Notes: generated by a model not told the origin, from the sequence alone. Counted from the first letter of the stretch, positions 35,097 to 46,505 are shown. The stretch: DNA of 64,000 bases from Legionella gratiana (GCF_001467695.1 NZ_LNYE01000003.1:71328-135327), one strand, 5' to 3'. Translations and numbers: made by a program.

Positions 35097-36470
35097 ATGA
35101 AAATTCAAACAATAAATCCTACAACAGAACAAGTTTTGCAAAGTTATGATTGCCTGAGCATACAGGAAACTTATGAAAAGCTTAATAAAGGTCATGAAGC
35201 TTATTTGGAATGGAAACAAACATCATTTAGTAATAGAAGTTTATTGATGCTACGACTTGCGAAGCTTTTGAAAAATAAAACCGACGAGCTTGCACAATTA
35301 ATGGCTCATGAAATGGGAAAGCCAATTACAGCAGGTAAGGCTGAAATTAAGAAATGTGCTTGGCTATGTGAGCATTATGCGGAACATGCTGAAGAATACC
35401 TTGCGCCTAAAATCATTCAAACTGAAATGAAAAAGGCCAAAGTATGTCATCTACCTCTAGGAATAGTTTTCGCCATTATGCCATGGAACTTTCCATTTTG
35501 GCAGGTATTTCGTTTTGCAGTTCCATCATTAATGGCTGGAAATGTGGCAGCTTTAAAGCATGCGCCTATTTCAACAGGTACAGGAAATAAAATAGAGCAG
35601 CTTTTTTTAGAGGCAGGCTTTCCGCCTCATGTCTTTCAACATTTAATCGTGGATAATGATGGAGCAGCAAAAGTAATTGAACATCCATCTGTTATTGCGG
35701 TCACTTTGACTGGCAGTGGGCGAGCTGGGAGTGCTGTTGCAGGTCATGCGGGGAAATTTTTGAAGAAATCAGTGTTAGAGCTCGGTGGAAATGATCCTTA
35801 TTTGGTGCTAGAAGATGCTGATCTTGATTTAGCTGCAAACTGTATTGTTACTTCAAGACTAAACAATTCAGGTCAAGTTTGTATTGCTGCTAAGCGTATC
35901 ATTGTTTTAAAATCTATCGAAAAAGAGTTAGTGCAAAAAATACTGGAACAAATGTCAGGATTTAAAATGGGAGATCCGCTTAATCCCGATACAAAACTTG
36001 GTCCTTTGGCTCGTTCAGACTTGAGAGATAACCTACATTTACAAGTAGAAAAATCGCTAAAACAAGGTGCTAAATTATTGTGTGGTGGTATAATTCCTGA
36101 CGGTCAAGGATATTTTTATCCACCAACGTTACTAACAGGTGTAACACCAGGCATGCCTGCTTTTGATGAAGAGTTATTTGGGCCTGTTATTGTGATTATT
36201 TCAGCCAATAATGAAAAAGAAGCAATAGCCTATGCTAATCAAAGTCAATATGGTTTAGGGGCAGCTGTATTTACACGTGATTTAGAAAAAGGAGAGCATA
36301 TTGCGACTTATGAAATTGATGTCGGAGTATGTTTTGTCAATGCTTTTGTTGCATCTGATCCTAGATTACCATTTGGTGGAATAAAAGAGTCTGGCTATGG
36401 TCGTGAGTTATCAAAAGAAGGTATATTAGAATTTGTAAATATTAAAACCATAGCAGTTAGTGATTCTTAA
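35097..36470 (+). CDS. NAD(P)-dependent succinate-semialdehyde dehydrogenase
   Basis: A 457-residue aldehyde dehydrogenase oxidising succinate semialdehyde to succinate, the last step of GABA use. It has the cofactor region MPWNFPFWQVFRFAVPSLMAGN, general base Glu in LELGGNDPY (about residue 228) and catalytic Cys in NNSGQVCIAAKR (about 262), then FGGIKESGYGRE. Length and the NNSGQVC motif are closest to Sad/YneI-type enzymes rather than 480-residue GabD. A GGAGA site precedes the ATG. It lies just upstream of NAD-glutamate dehydrogenase, linking both to glutamate breakdown. Confidence 0.85.
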   Translation: MKIQTINPTTEQVLQSYDCLSIQETYEKLNKGHEAYLEWKQTSFSNRSLLMLRLAKLLKNKTDELAQLMAHEMGKPITAGKAEIKKCAWLCEHYAEHAEEYLAPKIIQTEMKKAKVCHLPLGIVFAIMPWNFPFWQVFRFAVPSLMAGNVAALKHAPISTGTGNKIEQLFLEAGFPPHVFQHLIVDNDGAAKVIEHPSVIAVTLTGSGRAGSAVAGHAGKFLKKSVLELGGNDPYLVLEDADLDLAANCIVTSRLNNSGQVCIAAKRIIVLKSIEKELVQKILEQMSGFKMGDPLNPDTKLGPLARSDLRDNLHLQVEKSLKQGAKLLCGGIIPDGQGYFYPPTLLTGVTPGMPAFDEELFGPVIVIISANNEKEAIAYANQSQYGLGAAVFTRDLEKGEHIATYEIDVGVCFVNAFVASDPRLPFGGIKESGYGRELSKEGILEFVNIKTIAVSDS

Positions 36471-36632
36471 TGGAGTGTACTGATAATTAATCTTCAATAA
36501 GATGGATTATCATAAAACATAATTTTTGAGCCACTCTTATCTACTGTTCTTTAGTGAGATATGAGTGGCTGGTTATTTATTTAAACAATAATTCTCGCTG
36601 CAGGGCTGAGGCAAAATCGACGAGGTAGAACA

Positions 36633-39600
36633 ATGTCTTATAAATTTGAAGAAGGTAAAGATGTATTAATTGAAGCCATTGTAGATAAAATTAAAAGCTC
36701 TATGCTTGGTGATCAAGCTGAGTTCTGCGCCGAATTTGCCAAACAGCTATATGGTACTGTGGCTATGGAAGATCTTAGTGCATGGAATCTAGATGATCTT
36801 TATGGTGCTGTAGTGAACTTTTGGTCCCTAATCAGTGAGCGTGCGCCACATGAAACAAAAATAAGAATTTATAATCCCGATTTTGAGCGGCACGGCTGGC
36901 AAACGACGCATACAGTGATTGAAGTGATTTGTGATGATATGCCTTTTCTAGTCGATTCGATTCGTTTGGTAATCCACAGAATGGGATTATCCTCTCATTT
37001 AACCATACATATGGGCGGTATTCGCGTTAAAAGAGATAAAAATAATAAAGTTTGTGAGATTTTCTCTCGTAATCAAGTGATCGATGAACAGGGGGTAATT
37101 TACGAGGCTCCTATATTTCTTGAAATTGATCGACAAACCGATCCAAAAATGCTTGAGCAATTACATAAAGAATGTGAACGAGCACTAGAGGACAATAGAG
37201 TCGTGTTCGAAGATTGGGAAAAAATGCGTGCAGCAGTCCGTGAAGCAATTGCAGAGATTGATAAAGTTTCTTCAATACTTGATTTAGACGAAGTCGAGGA
37301 GACTAAGGCTTTTCTGCATTGGATTGAAGACCATCATTTTACTTTTTTAGGAATGAGAGATTATGAGCTCGTGAAAAAGGGGAAAGAAACAGTTCTGCAA
37401 GCAATACCTGATACAGGATTAGGTCTTTTACGTGAAAATGTCACAAAGCCTATGGCTCGTAGTATTTCTGCAATGGCCCCTGAAGCGCGTGAATTTTCCT
37501 TATCTCCCCGTATTTTAGTAACTTCAAAAACAAATACATTGGCAAGCGTGCATCGTGATGCTTATACCGATTACATAGGCATTAAGCGATTTAACGCGCA
37601 AGGAGAAGTTATTGGGGAACGACGAATTATTGGTTTGTATACTTCAGCTGCTTATCATACGAATCCCAAACAAATTCCATTCTTGCGTCGTAAAGTAGCT
37701 CTCATTATGGAAAACTCTAGACTTAATCCTAGAAGTCATGCAGGTAAAGTTTTATTAAACATTCTTGAGACTCTGCCTCGCGATGATTTAATTCAGGGAA
37801 CTGAGGATGAACTTCTTGAAATTGCGATGGGTATTTTTTACATGCAAGATAGAAAGCGCATTCGTTTGTTTGCGCGAATGGATGTTTATCACCGCTTTGT
37901 CTCATGCCTCGTGTATGTTCCTAAAGAAAGGATTAATACTGAATTGAGAATGACGATGAAGAAAATTCTCGATGAAAGCTTTAACTCGATTGAGACTACA
38001 TATTCACAACAGTTTACTGAGTCTGTGCTAGCACGTGTTCATTTTATCATTAAAATTAACCCCCAATTACCTCTTGAATATGATTTAAAAGAAATTGAAA
38101 AGAAGCTGATTGAAGCCGGTCGTTCATGGGCAGATGATTTACAGACTCATTTAAATGAGTCTTATGGAGAGGAGCAAGCAAATAGTTTGTATGCACGATA
38201 TAAAAATGCATTTCCAATTGCTTACCGTGATATGTTTTCTGCTAGAACAGCAGTATATGACATCAAACATATTGAAATGCTTGCGTCTGAATATCCTTTA
38301 GGGATAAATTTTTATAAGCCTCTGGATGAATCGGAAAATAGTTTTAGATTAAAAGTTTATCAGCATGATTCAACAATTCCGCTATCTGATGTTTTACCAA
38401 TATTGGAAAAGCTAGGTTTGCGTGCGATTAGTGAGCGTCCCTACCCATTAAAGTTTGATGATGGTAAAGTTACTTGGATTAATGATTTTGCCATGCAATA
38501 TAATAAAGCCACTGAGTTTGATCTAGATGAGATTAAGGAGTTATTCCAAAATGCTTTTGCCAAGGTTTGGTTTGGTGAGGCTGATAATGATGGATTTAAT
38601 CAGTTAGTTTTAGCAGCAGGCCTAAATTGGCGCGAGGTAGCTGTTTTACGTACCTATGCTAAATATTTTAAACAAATTGGCATTACTTTCAGCCAAGATT
38701 ATATGGAAATGGCTTTAAATAATAATGTTGCTATTGCGAAAAAGTTAGTAAAATTATTTGAGATTCGTTGCAACCCCGCTGATGATCCTAATAGGGAGGA
38801 CCGTTTTACTGATTTATCGATCGAAATTTTAGCTGATCTTGATGGAGTATCAAATCTTGATGAAGATAAAATAATTAGACAATACATCCATGCTATTAGT
38901 GCAACATTGCGTACTAATTTTTATCAAATTAATAAAAATAAACATCACAGTCCTTATATTTCGTTGAAGCTTAACAGCAAGATTATCCCTGGCGTACCAA
39001 AGCCACATCCCATGTTTGAAATCTTTGTTTATTCACCACGTTTTGAAGGGGTTCATCTACGTTGTGGCAAAGTGGCCCGGGGAGGTTTACGTTGGTCTGA
39101 TCGAAGAGAGGATTTTCGTACTGAAATACTTGGTTTAATGAAAGCACAACAAGTAAAGAACTCAATAATTGTACCAAGTGGTGCTAAAGGTGGTTTTGTA
39201 CCTAAACTTTTACCTGTTAATGGTACGCGTGAAGAAATAATGGCTGAAGGAATTAGCTGTTATCAATTATTTATTCGTGGTTTGTTAGATATCACAGATA
39301 ATTATGTGGACGGTAAGGTAGTTAAGCCCCAAAATGTTATTTGTTTTGATGAAGATGATCCTTATCTTGTTGTTGCAGCAGATAAAGGTACTGCAACATT
39401 CTCTGATCTTGCAAATGCAATATCTCAAGAATATGGTTTCTGGTTAGGTGATGCCTTTGCTTCGGGCGGCTCGGTCGGATATGACCATAAAAAAATGGGA
39501 ATTACTGCTAAAGGTGCATGGGAGTCCGTAAAGCGTCACTTCTATGAATTAGATATAGACATTGAAAATAATGATTTTACTGTTGTTGGTATTGGTGATA

Positions 39601-41510
39601 TGGCTGGGGATGTTTTCGGTAACGGAATGTTGTTATCAAGACATATCAAGTTAATTGGTGCCTTTAACCATATCCATATTTTTGTTGATCCTAATCCTAA
39701 TGCTGAAGAAAGCTATAAAGAACGTGAACGTCTGTTTCATTTACCTCGCTCAAATTGGTCTGATTATGATAAAAAACTTATTTCCAAGGGGGGAGGTGTA
39801 TTCAATCGCAATGCTAAATCAATTCCTGTTAGTAAAGAAATGCAAGCGATTTTAGGCATTAAGCAAACTGAAATTGAACCCAATGAGTTAATTAAAGCGA
39901 TTTTAAAAGCTCAAGTTGATTTGCTTTGGAGTGCAGGGATTGGTACATACGTGAAAGCTAGTACTGAATCGAATGCTCATGTAGGTGATCGAACTAATGA
40001 TGCGACCCGAGTTAATGCGAAACAACTCCGTTGTAAAGTTGTGGGCGAAGGCGGTAATTTAGGTTTCACTCAATTGGCGCGAGTCGAGTACTCTTTAAAT
40101 GGCGGAATGGTCTATACCGACTTTATTGATAATTCTGGGGGAGTGAATTGCTCTGATAAAGAGGTAAATATTAAAATTTTACTTAACAGTATTGTGATAA
40201 GTGGTGATTTAACAGCCAAGCAACGAAACGAACTGCTGGTTGAGATGACTGATGAGGTGAGTAAATTAGTTCTTCGAGATAATTTCTTACAAACTCGAGC
40301 AATTAGTTTATCCGCATCACAACCGCTACAAGCATTGGATCTACAAAGTCGCTATATCAATGAATTAGAGCGAACAGGTAAAATTGATCGTAACTTAGAA
40401 TACTTGCCCGATGATAAAGCGATTATGGAACGCAAATTAATGGGGAAAGGACTAATGCGTCCCAGCATTGCAGTCTTGATGTGCTATAGCAAAACTATTT
40501 TGAAAGAGCAAATTTTAGCATCAGGTGTTCCTGAAGAAGCTTATATGGAGCATTTTTTAATTAGTTCATTTCCAATGCCTTTGCAAGAACGTTTTAGTAA
40601 ACAAATGCAGTCTCATCCATTAAGACGAGAAATCATTGCCACAAAATTAAGCAATATTATAGTTAATGAAATGGGCTTTACTTATGTTTACAGATTACAA
40701 GATGAAACGGGGGCACCTGTTTCTGCAATTGTCAAAGCATACATCATTACTCGCGCAGTTCTTAACTTAGAATCTGTTTGGAAACAAATTGAGGAATTAG
40801 GTACCAGGATAAGTGCTAAGAAACAAATTGAAATGATGATGTTATACGCGAGACTTGCACGACGTATTACCCGTTGGTTCTTACGTAGTCAACGTAAAGC
40901 AGTAGATATTTCTGAAATTGTCCAACTTTACGCGGATGGAATAACTACACTGAAAAAATCGATACCATCTATTTTAAGTGAAGAGCGGCGCATTAAATAT
41001 CAAGAGCATTATCAAGGGCTTATTGATGAAGGTATTTTACCCACGTTAGCTCGTGAGCTCACTATATCTCGTGGTTTATTTGCGGCAACTGACATTATCG
41101 ACATCGCCTATAAGAAAAATTTGAGTGTAGCTAAGGTTGCTGAAATTTATTATGGAATAGGTGAGTTCTTAGATCTTGCCTGGATAAGAAAACAAATTAT
41201 TATACATCCTAGCGAAAATCATTGGGAATCCTTATCCAGAGAGGCATTGCGAGATGATCTAGATTGGCAACAACGACAACTTACAGCTGGATTGATTAAC
41301 TATGACAGCGATAATCCGGATTTAGAAGCGCGTCTTTCCTCTTGGGGTGAATCACATCGAGCATTAATTCAACGTTGGCGTTACATTTTAGCAGATCTGA
41401 AAGCAAGTTCAGTTCTAAACTATACTATGTTTTTTGTTGCAATCAGAGAGCTGTTGGATTTAACTCAAACTACAGTACAGTCTTATGCTTTGGAAGAACA
41501 AGAGGCATAA
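36633..41510 (+). CDS. Large NAD-specific glutamate dehydrogenase (GDH180 type)
   Basis: A 1625-residue enzyme deaminating glutamate to 2-oxoglutarate for the TCA cycle. Length and organisation fit the bacterial 180-kDa class: a long N-terminal region with ACT-like segments (VICDDMPFLVDSIRLVIHRM), a central catalytic core with KVARGGLRWSDRREDFRTEI and VPSGAKGGFVPK (Lys), NAD-binding TVVGIGDMAGDVFGNGML, and a helical C-terminal domain. Legionella live largely on amino acids, so this is central. GAGG lies upstream of the ATG. It is intact, with a hairpin just after its stop. Confidence 0.95.
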   Translation: MSYKFEEGKDVLIEAIVDKIKSSMLGDQAEFCAEFAKQLYGTVAMEDLSAWNLDDLYGAVVNFWSLISERAPHETKIRIYNPDFERHGWQTTHTVIEVICDDMPFLVDSIRLVIHRMGLSSHLTIHMGGIRVKRDKNNKVCEIFSRNQVIDEQGVIYEAPIFLEIDRQTDPKMLEQLHKECERALEDNRVVFEDWEKMRAAVREAIAEIDKVSSILDLDEVEETKAFLHWIEDHHFTFLGMRDYELVKKGKETVLQAIPDTGLGLLRENVTKPMARSISAMAPEAREFSLSPRILVTSKTNTLASVHRDAYTDYIGIKRFNAQGEVIGERRIIGLYTSAAYHTNPKQIPFLRRKVALIMENSRLNPRSHAGKVLLNILETLPRDDLIQGTEDELLEIAMGIFYMQDRKRIRLFARMDVYHRFVSCLVYVPKERINTELRMTMKKILDESFNSIETTYSQQFTESVLARVHFIIKINPQLPLEYDLKEIEKKLIEAGRSWADDLQTHLNESYGEEQANSLYARYKNAFPIAYRDMFSARTAVYDIKHIEMLASEYPLGINFYKPLDESENSFRLKVYQHDSTIPLSDVLPILEKLGLRAISERPYPLKFDDGKVTWINDFAMQYNKATEFDLDEIKELFQNAFAKVWFGEADNDGFNQLVLAAGLNWREVAVLRTYAKYFKQIGITFSQDYMEMALNNNVAIAKKLVKLFEIRCNPADDPNREDRFTDLSIEILADLDGVSNLDEDKIIRQYIHAISATLRTNFYQINKNKHHSPYISLKLNSKIIPGVPKPHPMFEIFVYSPRFEGVHLRCGKVARGGLRWSDRREDFRTEILGLMKAQQVKNSIIVPSGAKGGFVPKLLPVNGTREEIMAEGISCYQLFIRGLLDITDNYVDGKVVKPQNVICFDEDDPYLVVAADKGTATFSDLANAISQEYGFWLGDAFASGGSVGYDHKKMGITAKGAWESVKRHFYELDIDIENNDFTVVGIGDMAGDVFGNGMLLSRHIKLIGAFNHIHIFVDPNPNAEESYKERERLFHLPRSNWSDYDKKLISKGGGVFNRNAKSIPVSKEMQAILGIKQTEIEPNELIKAILKAQVDLLWSAGIGTYVKASTESNAHVGDRTNDATRVNAKQLRCKVVGEGGNLGFTQLARVEYSLNGGMVYTDFIDNSGGVNCSDKEVNIKILLNSIVISGDLTAKQRNELLVEMTDEVSKLVLRDNFLQTRAISLSASQPLQALDLQSRYINELERTGKIDRNLEYLPDDKAIMERKLMGKGLMRPSIAVLMCYSKTILKEQILASGVPEEAYMEHFLISSFPMPLQERFSKQMQSHPLRREIIATKLSNIIVNEMGFTYVYRLQDETGAPVSAIVKAYIITRAVLNLESVWKQIEELGTRISAKKQIEMMMLYARLARRITRWFLRSQRKAVDISEIVQLYADGITTLKKSIPSILSEERRIKYQEHYQGLIDEGILPTLARELTISRGLFAATDIIDIAYKKNLSVAKVAEIYYGIGEFLDLAWIRKQIIIHPSENHWESLSREALRDDLDWQQRQLTAGLINYDSDNPDLEARLSSWGESHRALIQRWRYILADLKASSVLNYTMFFVAIRELLDLTQTTVQSYALEEQEA

Positions 41511-41565
41511 AAATAGTTAGAATAGTGTGCAACAAATTCAATAACGCCAGTTTTTCAAAGAATAC

Positions 41566-41585
41566 CCCTCTGCGAAAGCGGAGGG
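41566..41585. repeat. Hairpin repeat (CCCTCTGC-GAAA-GCGGAGGG)
   Basis: Eight-base arms with one mismatch and a GAAA tetraloop lie between the convergent glutamate dehydrogenase and patatin genes. It resembles the perfect hairpin at 57678-57697. It may end both transcripts, although there is no T-run. Confidence 0.5.
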
Positions 41586-41605
41586 TCAGTATATTATATT
41601 ACACT

Positions 41606-44344
41606 TTAGACAAAGGTTTTGGATGACCACATCCATGCTTTATCAGCCAGTTCATCCAAAGTCAGGGCTTCTTGAGGGGCTATTTCATCTGTTCTCGTAT
41701 TTAATGGATCTTTACCATTTAAGGCTTCACACGTTTGTTTTAGTGTTTCACTTTTATTTTTGATTAATTCTACAATCTGGATTGATTGTTTGGTGGTTAA
41801 ATTCCATTCACCATAGAAGTAATTTTCCCACAAGCTTTTATCTTCATATACAACATCACGCAGTGTTTTCAGGGCATGATAAAGTTCAGGTGATGTTCCA
41901 TTTTTTAGCTCTCTGATGAGATTGATAAACACGTGTAAGACAATGTGCATTTCACCTTGGATAAACCCAAGATGCTTTAAAAATTTAAAAGGCTCATTAG
42001 AGCTGAATGCATGATGTGCATCATGTAGAACATTTTTATCTTTTTTGGTTCTAACAAACTTACTGCTCATCTTAAGTAAGATTGGATATAAGGCTAAAAA
42101 TATTTTGCAATCATCGCTGTGTTTTGTGGACACAAATTGGTCGCATATTTCATGAGTGTAAAAACTAATCGATGGCTTAGTAGCGTTCTTTTTATGCTGT
42201 GATGCTTCTTCAGGAAAATAAATCTCTTTTAGCTTATTGACACGAGCAATCAAGTTCATTTTTTCCTGTTCAGACGTCTCTTCTTTCATCATAAGTTGAT
42301 ATACATTTTCAAACCATTTGTAGTCGTGCCGATAACAACAATAAACCAATAATTCCTCCAAAGAAGAAAACGTTGAATGCATATATTCAGCATTATGATA
42401 TTCTCCATTTTTCTCACTATAACGTTGTTCTATATATTCTTTGGCTGTTTTGTAACCACTATTAATCAGATTTCTTTGAGTTTTTTCATCTGGGGTTAAG
42501 CTGTTACCTGAAAGCTGGCTGACATCAACCAACAATGTTTGTGCCGCGTATTTTCTTAGTTTTAATCGATCTTTTTCCCAACCACTAGCGGGGTCTTTAA
42601 CGCCGGATAATAGCCCCGCCAACCAATTTAAAAAAATGTTTTCTCTATAAACTGTTTCAGTTTGCACATCGACTGATTTTCTTTCATCACCCGTATCAAA
42701 TTGTACGGCCAAAGTTTTAAAACTGTTCCAATCTTCTGATTCCAATAGTGTATTCCCTTCGTCATGAAATACATTTGTAGGAAAATTGTTAAGCACTCCT
42801 CCATCGCGGTGTATTTCTCCCTCAATCATATGGCCTTTAAAAATCACGGGAATGCTGGCAGAGGCAGTAACTGCTTGACTTACTTCAATGTTTGGTGTTT
42901 TTGATACTGAAAAATAGGTGGTTTTGCCTTTGGATACATTTGTGCTCGTTACAATCAGCTCATCACCAATGCCACAATCGGGAAATCTCCTTTTCAATTC
43001 AGCTAAGGTTTTAAATGTAATGTTGCCTTTAGGATAGGGAATGTTGTACTTTGTTGTAATTTCTTTGACTTTTAGTGCAATGCCGTAATCTATGGCTGTT
43101 TTGAATGAGTTTGAGTCCGAAATACCATCTCTGTTTGGATTAAAATTTACAAAATGTTCTTGTTTTAAATTTTTGAGGATGGCATATATTTCATCTGCTG
43201 TATAGCCCAAATAACAAAACAATGAGATGATAGCTCCTGCAGAAGTTCCTGCAAAAACTTTGGGCACTATGCCATTTTCATTCAGTGCCTTCCACACACC
43301 CACATGGCCATAAATTTTAGGTCCTCCACCACATAACACTAAATGTTCTATATCGGGGCGTTTTTCATAAACAATAATTTGTTTTGTCGCTTTTCGACGA
43401 TAAAGTGTCACTTTTTCATCACGAATCAGACTTTGTAAGGGTTCTACGGGATGACTACCTTTAGTTGATGTTTGTGTCTCGTTTTTTTCATCCCGATTTT
43501 TAAAAAGAGAGGCAAACCAATCCCATATTCGAATATACCAAGGTTTGTTTACTGAATATCTATGTGCTTGCCGATATTCATGCATGTTCTCGTATCTTGC
43601 TTGCCTGTCAGTAACCTTGACCGATAAAGGATGTGGATTTTGGCCAATAGTATGAATATCAAGATCGGCTAATGAAGTATTCAATAATTCAGTAATCATA
43701 TTGTCCGTAAGAGCAACGCGCTTGGTATTCCCCATGTACTCATCATCATCTAGTAAAAAGGGCTGGCGGTAATGATCTTTATCATAAGATGCATTCGCTT
43801 GATCAAACCCAATTAGAATACCATTTTCTCCTTTGATCGATTCTATACCCAACAACTGATACTGTGTTGATAAATGGATTTCGCTTATTTTCCACTTCTG
43901 AACATAAGGTCCGAAAAATAATCGAATGAGATTGCCCCACCAATTTAATTTTTCTTCAGCGGTATAGCCACGATATTCATTGATTGACGCGCTACTAAAC
44001 AAAGATGTGTTTTGATTCTTTCTGGGGTCTTCAAGTAGCCATTTTTCAAACTGCTTTTTTTTATCATTACTAAGACGAGTCAAATCAAAGATGACTCGTT
44101 CACTGTCAAACAAATAATTTGCTAGAGGAATCTCTTTGTCTGGGGGCTGGCCATTGATCAACAATCGCCCCATATGGGTACATAATAGAATTTTTTTGAG
44201 TAAATTAAGGTTTTCTTGATTTAATTCTTGCGAATTTACTAGGTCGGTAATTACAGCGAGAGGGGTACCCAACTTCTCCAATCGGTATGAACTGAGTTCT
44301 TGTTTCTTTTGTGACAAAGTTGAGCTCCTATTAAAGCAATGCAA
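41606..44344 (-). CDS. VpdC-like patatin phospholipase (paralogue)
   Basis: A 912-residue protein. The patatin domain occupies about residues 335-560: GGGPKIYGHVGVWKALNENG (oxyanion loop), GTSAGAI with the nucleophile Ser (about 367), and HRDGGVLNNFP with the catalytic Asp (about 516). The large N-terminal region (RLLINGQPPDKEIPLANYLFD) and the C-terminal helical region match the second homologue at 58224 throughout. L. pneumophila VpdC is a Dot/Icm-translocated phospholipase; this copy is probably also an effector. The exact start is uncertain. It is convergent to glutamate dehydrogenase. Confidence 0.85.
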   Translation of the reverse strand: MHCFNRSSTLSQKKQELSSYRLEKLGTPLAVITDLVNSQELNQENLNLLKKILLCTHMGRLLINGQPPDKEIPLANYLFDSERVIFDLTRLSNDKKKQFEKWLLEDPRKNQNTSLFSSASINEYRGYTAEEKLNWWGNLIRLFFGPYVQKWKISEIHLSTQYQLLGIESIKGENGILIGFDQANASYDKDHYRQPFLLDDDEYMGNTKRVALTDNMITELLNTSLADLDIHTIGQNPHPLSVKVTDRQARYENMHEYRQAHRYSVNKPWYIRIWDWFASLFKNRDEKNETQTSTKGSHPVEPLQSLIRDEKVTLYRRKATKQIIVYEKRPDIEHLVLCGGGPKIYGHVGVWKALNENGIVPKVFAGTSAGAIISLFCYLGYTADEIYAILKNLKQEHFVNFNPNRDGISDSNSFKTAIDYGIALKVKEITTKYNIPYPKGNITFKTLAELKRRFPDCGIGDELIVTSTNVSKGKTTYFSVSKTPNIEVSQAVTASASIPVIFKGHMIEGEIHRDGGVLNNFPTNVFHDEGNTLLESEDWNSFKTLAVQFDTGDERKSVDVQTETVYRENIFLNWLAGLLSGVKDPASGWEKDRLKLRKYAAQTLLVDVSQLSGNSLTPDEKTQRNLINSGYKTAKEYIEQRYSEKNGEYHNAEYMHSTFSSLEELLVYCCYRHDYKWFENVYQLMMKEETSEQEKMNLIARVNKLKEIYFPEEASQHKKNATKPSISFYTHEICDQFVSTKHSDDCKIFLALYPILLKMSSKFVRTKKDKNVLHDAHHAFSSNEPFKFLKHLGFIQGEMHIVLHVFINLIRELKNGTSPELYHALKTLRDVVYEDKSLWENYFYGEWNLTTKQSIQIVELIKNKSETLKQTCEALNGKDPLNTRTDEIAPQEALTLDELADKAWMWSSKTFV

Positions 44345-45007
44345 ATCGTTAATAAGAGGTAATAGATTCAGTAAGAAAGAGAATAGGGTTAAATTAAATC
44401 AGCAATTATCGACTCAGTACTTAATGATGGTGAGGGGCATCGTGAGCAACAATCCTGAGATGTCCAATCACCGAACCTATACCTTGGCGACGAACCTTTT
44501 TATTGATTAAAACGATGTGTCTTGTTCTCAAAATTTCCTTCAGTGAGTCGCGCAAATCTAGCTTATTGTTTCTACAACAGGCGTAATAATTTGCGCAAAA
44601 TATATCATGTGGTTTTACTTTACGCAAATCATTATCTAATTAAGAGTAAAAATTAGGCTGCCCTCTGCTTTGTTACTAAGCTTGAAAAACGACCAATAGC
44701 GCCGATTTGCAACTAATCTGGTGTTGTTGCATTCATAAAAATTGATCATTGCACTCATGACTATGCCCAATAAACATCCGCAGGGTAGGTTACCACCATG
44801 TCATGCCACTTTGAATGCCAAATTCTAAGTGATAGTCAGGACTCAATTGCTGCATTACCACAAGCAAGAACAATTGGAGTATTATCATGTTTTAAAACAC
44901 TGGATCCCGCGGATAAACCACGGGACGTAGTCAGAGATGTGATCAAAAGACAGCGTTGAGGCGAGGGTGAAAACACGCCCTATAAGCGAAGATTTGATGT
45001 AGGTTAA
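44345..45007. other. Long spacer without a supported gene
   Basis: The only open frame (44421-44627, minus, 68 codons) is short, lacks a ribosome site and has no recognisable motif, so I leave it out. At 44906-44924 there is a hairpin CCCGCGG/CCACGGG inside TGGATCCCGCGG..ACGGGACG, resembling dispersed palindromes known from related genomes. The segment probably holds decayed sequence and the upstream region of the patatin gene. Confidence 0.5.
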
Positions 45008-46279
45008 TTAAGGTACATTTCTGGTTTTTTCACCAGTATAAAGCTGGCGTGGTCTACCTATTCTTGATTTTGTAGCAACCATTTCCATCCAATGACTCAT
45101 CCAACCTACTGTACGAGCTAAGGCGAAGACTACGGTAAACATATTGGTTGGGATTCCGATAGCGCTTAATGTCAATCCTGAATAGAAATCAACATTAGGA
45201 TAAAGTTTCTTCTCAATAAAATAATCATCTTCAAGAGCAATGCGTTCTAACTCCATAGCTAACTTGAATAGAGGAGCATCTTTTGCACCTACAGCCTCTA
45301 AAACGTCATAGCAAGTTTGACGCATCACTTTAGCTCTGGGGTCATAACTTTTATACACACGATGTCCAAAACCCATTAAGCGGAATGGATCATCTTTATC
45401 TTTTGCTCGTTTAATATAATGCTGAATTCGATCAACACTTCCAATTTCCTTTAGCATATTTAAACACGCTTCATTTGCGCCTCCATGAGCAGGTCCCCAT
45501 AAAGCACCAATACCTGCAGAAATACAAGCAAAAGGATTAGCGCCTGTTGAGCCAGCAAGCCGTACCGTGGAAGTTGATGCATTTTGCTCATGATCAGCAT
45601 GTAAAATAAATATAGTGTCCATTGCACGTACGAGAACTGGATCAGGAGTTGATTCTTCCGTAGGAACACTGAACATCATATGCAAGAAATTTTCAGCATA
45701 AGACATTTTATTTTGGGGGTAAATATAAGGTAAGCCTATTGAATATTTATAACTCATTGCCGCAAAAGTAGGCATTTTTGCAACCATACGAATCGCTGAA
45801 ATAAAACGATCTTCTGCGTTATTGAGATCCATAGTGTCGTGATAAAAAGCAGATAGAGCACCAACCATCCCTACCATAATTGCCATAGGATGGGCATCAC
45901 GACGAAAACCATTTAAGAATTGGTACATTTGTTGATGTACCATAGTATGGTTATTAATTAAGCCAACAAATTTTTTCTTCTCTTCAGCATTGGGTAATTC
46001 GCCATTGAGTAAAAGATAACTTACATCAAGAAAGTCTTTTTTCTCAGCAAGCTGTTCTATTGGATAGCCCCGATAGAGTAAAATCCCCTTATCGCCATCA
46101 ATATAGGTAATTTTGGATTCACAGGAAGCAGTAGATAAAAAACCTTGATCGAAGGTAAATACGCCTCGAGCACCCAGCTGTGTGATATCAATCACATCGT
46201 TCCCTAAAGTAGGTGTATAAACGGGTAATTCAAGCGGCTCTTGGCCTTCAATACTGAGTTTAGCTGTTTTCTTAGTCAT
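45008..46279 (-). CDS. gltA: Citrate synthase (type II)
   Basis: A 423-residue enzyme joining oxaloacetate and acetyl-CoA at the entry of the TCA cycle. It has [24 protein letters not shown] start ([20 protein letters not shown]), [20 protein letters not shown] with the first catalytic His, [12 protein letters not shown] with the second, [14 protein letters not shown], and Asp in NVDFYSGL. This is the hexameric Gram-negative type. AGGAGT lies before the ATG. It is divergent from gyrA across about 300 bp containing a strong palindrome. Confidence 0.96.
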   Translation of the reverse strand: MTKKTAKLSIEGQEPLELPVYTPTLGNDVIDITQLGARGVFTFDQGFLSTASCESKITYIDGDKGILLYRGYPIEQLAEKKDFLDVSYLLLNGELPNAEEKKKFVGLINNHTMVHQQMYQFLNGFRRDAHPMAIMVGMVGALSAFYHDTMDLNNAEDRFISAIRMVAKMPTFAAMSYKYSIGLPYIYPQNKMSYAENFLHMMFSVPTEESTPDPVLVRAMDTIFILHADHEQNASTSTVRLAGSTGANPFACISAGIGALWGPAHGGANEACLNMLKEIGSVDRIQHYIKRAKDKDDPFRLMGFGHRVYKSYDPRAKVMRQTCYDVLEAVGAKDAPLFKLAMELERIALEDDYFIEKKLYPNVDFYSGLTLSAIGIPTNMFTVVFALARTVGWMSHWMEMVATKSRIGRPRQLYTGEKTRNVP

Positions 46280-46505
46280 TGCTACTCCTGATTAAGGATT
46301 CTTATTGTTTGTGGGTGGCACTATATACAAAATGAGCACTTACAGTCAATTTTATTATGGTTTAGAATTTGAAAGAATTACAGTAAAAAATAATAAAATT
46401 ATTGAGATAATGCGGGGGTGAATCATGCGCCATAGGTTTGAAGCTGCAAAATTTTAGAATCTAAAATCAAGAGTTTTCTGTTTTTTCACCTAGCCATATT
46501 TTAGT

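Noticed and set aside
44421..44627. Small minus-strand open frame of 68 codons
   Set aside because: No ribosome site, no recognisable motif, and it lies in decayed-looking DNA; not listed as a gene.
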